From: Hymenolepis diminuta
Taxonomy: Eukaryota > Platyhelminthes > Cestoda > Cyclophyllidea > Hymenolepididae
Direction: 5' to 3'
DNA: 64,000 nucleotides
Assembly (NCBI GenBank): GCA_900708905.1
Contig: CAADRB010000043.1
Location: forward strand, 133,514-197,513
Below the pieces are notes generated by a model. That model made no database searches. It was not told the origin of the DNA and was given only the letters and a program-made list of their open reading frames with translations. The position numbers were made by a program, and so were the translations under genes. Positions 62,281-64,000 of the stretch are shown here, piece by piece. Within the stretch, counting starts at the first letter, position 1; the number at the start of each line of letters is the position of its first letter.

Positions 62281-62413
62281 ATTGGAATGAAGAACTTTGC
62301 GGCAACACAATCAGTTAGATGTGCCAGTCCAGGATGCGAATGCAAGGCCTTTCAGCCAAGAGTCAACGCTATTCGACAGTGCTCTGGATGTTCTCACTCC
62401 TGGGTTTTTCATG
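62281..62413 (+). CDS. Basonuclin-type Cys/His motif exon (partial gene, continues off window)
   Basis: The exon begins after 'gttttatag' and ends at a 'gtgagt' donor in phase 1. Its 44 residues contain Cys-x4-Cys-x-Cys-x12-Cys-x2-Cys-x-His-x-Trp-Val-x-His ('CASPGCECKAFQP' then 'CSGCSHSWVFH'). This spacing, and the FQP after the third cysteine, is the N-terminal signature of basonuclin proteins (BNC1/BNC2), nuclear DNA-binding regulators that also carry paired C2H2 zinc fingers further along. The later fingers lie beyond the right edge. No following exon was found in 62414-64000, so the next intron exceeds 1.5 kb. The frame continuing past the donor (to 62538) is intronic read-through. Family knowledge supports a transcription-factor role; tissue and targets cannot be inferred here. 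Confidence 0.8.
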
Positions 62414-63219
62414 GTGAGTTTCAGTTAATATTATTCCGGGAAAATATAATAAAATATTTGAAATTGTATTGGTATAAGTCAGAAAAGATTCAAGATTTAA
62501 ATTTGAAATTTCGATTGTTAAATATAAAATATAAATAGGACAAATTTTGGTTAAATTATTTAAACACAAATTTAACAAATTGTTTGCAAGTAATTATTTC
62601 TAAAATGATCAATAAATAATTTTGGTTTCGAAAATACTTTGTGAAATAAAAAATGCTTTTCTCCAAAAAATTCACGAAGTTGCGAATTTATCAAGTCACC
62701 TTTGGTCTGATTTAAGTTCATAAATCTGTACTCTATTGGTTGTTTTGTAAATTTTGTGGTTGTGTGGATCAGATGAGACGGAAATCATCAAAAAATAGTT
62801 AAAAGATATAGGATCAGATTCATTTCGATTTTGTCGAATATTTGAATAATTAAAGATTAGCTAACAAATATTTTCGAATGTAGTTCACGTTTATATAAAT
62901 ACTAACCAAAACACCATTCATTTTTTGAAAGCGTTCTAGTTAACTCCATTATAAAGATTATTGTAATTTAAAGTAAAACAAAAATGACTACTATGGGAAA
63001 GCATCCAAACACGAAGGTAAGGAAAAAGCAGCGGTTAAGTCAAGGCATCGAATTCTGAATGCATTCGGCTGTCCAATTGTTCAAAATAGATATAGCTCAC
63101 TTTTCATATCTCAATATTCAGAAGTCCGACTTTCATGATTTGGTCCCTAGGTTCTTGGACGTGTTCGTTTGCACAATGCCAACAATTTATAGAACAGTTA
63201 ATTTAATGCTTAATTTGAC
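62414..63219 (+). other. Start of the next intron, no exon seen
   Basis: AT-rich sequence after the 62413 donor. The 102-codon frame at 63059-63367 overlaps repeat family B at its 3' end and is unlikely to be coding. Confidence 0.4.
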
Positions 63220-63565
63220 CGGTTGCGATAGGGTTAAAATATCAAATAAGATGCTACTTATGCAAAGACATTTTATTTCCTCAATTATTGGAAAAAACCG
63301 ATCAATAGGCCACGAACATCGTGAACAGGCGTTTGCTGCAATCCAGGATACAACCCATGAAGTTTGAATTTTGGAACTTGAACTGCCCACTTAGTAAATA
63401 TTGTACAACCCAAACCCAAAAATTAAGTGAAGCAAAACATTTTGGGTATCTAGGCTTTGCTCTCCTCCCCTTTACCATTTATTGGACTTTCTGTTAATCG
63501 ATTTCAGTTGCTTCTCACAATTAAGTGCTCAATTTCTTGTGTTACTGTGGATAATAAATGGACCG
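63220..63565 (+). repeat. Family B repeat, long copy
   Basis: Collinear with the 46665 copy: 'ccgatcaataggccacgaac', 'gtttgctgcaatccaggata', 'gaacttgaactgcccactta', 'gtaaatattgtacaacccaa', 'acccaaaaattaagtgaagc', 'ccatttattggactttctgt', and the tail 'ttactgtggataataaatgg'. Confidence 0.65.
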
Positions 63566-64000
63566 AATAAATGTTCAATTTATAATTAGTTTAATGACAA
63601 TACCGATTTTTTTTAATTAGCCAAATCCACTTAGATAACACAAACATTGGAAAGGTTCACTAGAGTTTACTCAATGCGATCTCGATTCATACTGTTCATA
63701 TATGGCCTTCTAAAACTTCAGAAAGCTAGTCTTAGTTTTCATATGGTGAATCTCAAAAGTTGATGTCAAAATTTCGAAATGAATTAAAATGAATAACAAA
63801 CTGGAAGTTACTACACGCATTTCACATTTTCATACCCCAGATATAGGAGATAATATTACTAAGCAGAGTTATCTTAGGCGCGATTTTGCAATGTCAAATG
63901 TCGAAATGATTTTAGCTTTGCTGGAGTGCTGCGAACGGGGTATCATGATAACATCTCTATGCCGCTGGCATGCATTCAATGTCGGTACAGTGGAGTGGAG

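Noticed and set aside
63059..63367. 102-codon open frame on plus
   Set aside because: Its 3' part is repeat family B, and it has no splice link to the basonuclin-type exons.
1..64000. CRISPR array, prokaryotic defence system or operon
   Set aside because: No regularly spaced short repeats, no ribosome-binding sites and no tandem prokaryotic genes; introns and SINEs show a eukaryotic genome.

Overview
This window is AT-rich, gene-poor nuclear DNA from an animal. Coding sequence is split by GT-AG introns, there is no operon structure, and most of the length is decayed mobile DNA. A 43-nt intron, a 39-nt micro-exon and a gypsy element resembling the Csrn1 group known from flukes make a flatworm (tapeworm or relative) my best guess. 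That assignment is inference; no rRNA or mitochondrial marker is present to test it. A run of 27 N at 61823-61849 marks an assembly gap.

Layout, left to right. 104-1163 (+) is a nearly full-length but dead mariner-type transposase. 3025-4261 (-) is an intact five-exon gene for a 259-residue protein I do not recognise. 9006-11519 (-) is a decayed Ty3/gypsy retrotransposon with gag, protease, RT and RNase H traces, no integrase, and about 120-bp direct terminal repeats. 15.7-16.8 kb and 30.4-32.6 kb (+) look like decayed protein-coding loci. 18-24 kb is a patchwork of diverged repeats. 27187-28746 (+) is an intact single-exon gene for a secreted, acidic, cysteine-free Glu/Thr/Ser-rich protein with a TATA box about 60 bases upstream of its ATG. 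35.6-35.9 kb (-) and 44.5-44.9 kb (+) hold weaker coding-like remnants.

From about 51.6 kb to the right edge lies the 5' part of a basonuclin-type zinc-finger transcription factor gene (+). It has a CpG-dense promoter-like patch, a first coding exon ending at 52060, a roughly 10.2-kb intron with several GC- and pyrimidine-rich islands, and an exon at 62281-62413 that encodes the diagnostic N-terminal basonuclin Cys/His motif. The gene runs out of the window.

Two dispersed repeat families stand out. One is a tRNA-derived SINE of about 200 bp with six copies on both strands. The other is an AT-rich family of about 330 bp whose copies recur between 14 and 63 kb. I found no tRNA or rRNA genes, CRISPR arrays or prokaryotic-type systems. 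The three apparently functional genes are unrelated to one another and do not form a visible pathway.
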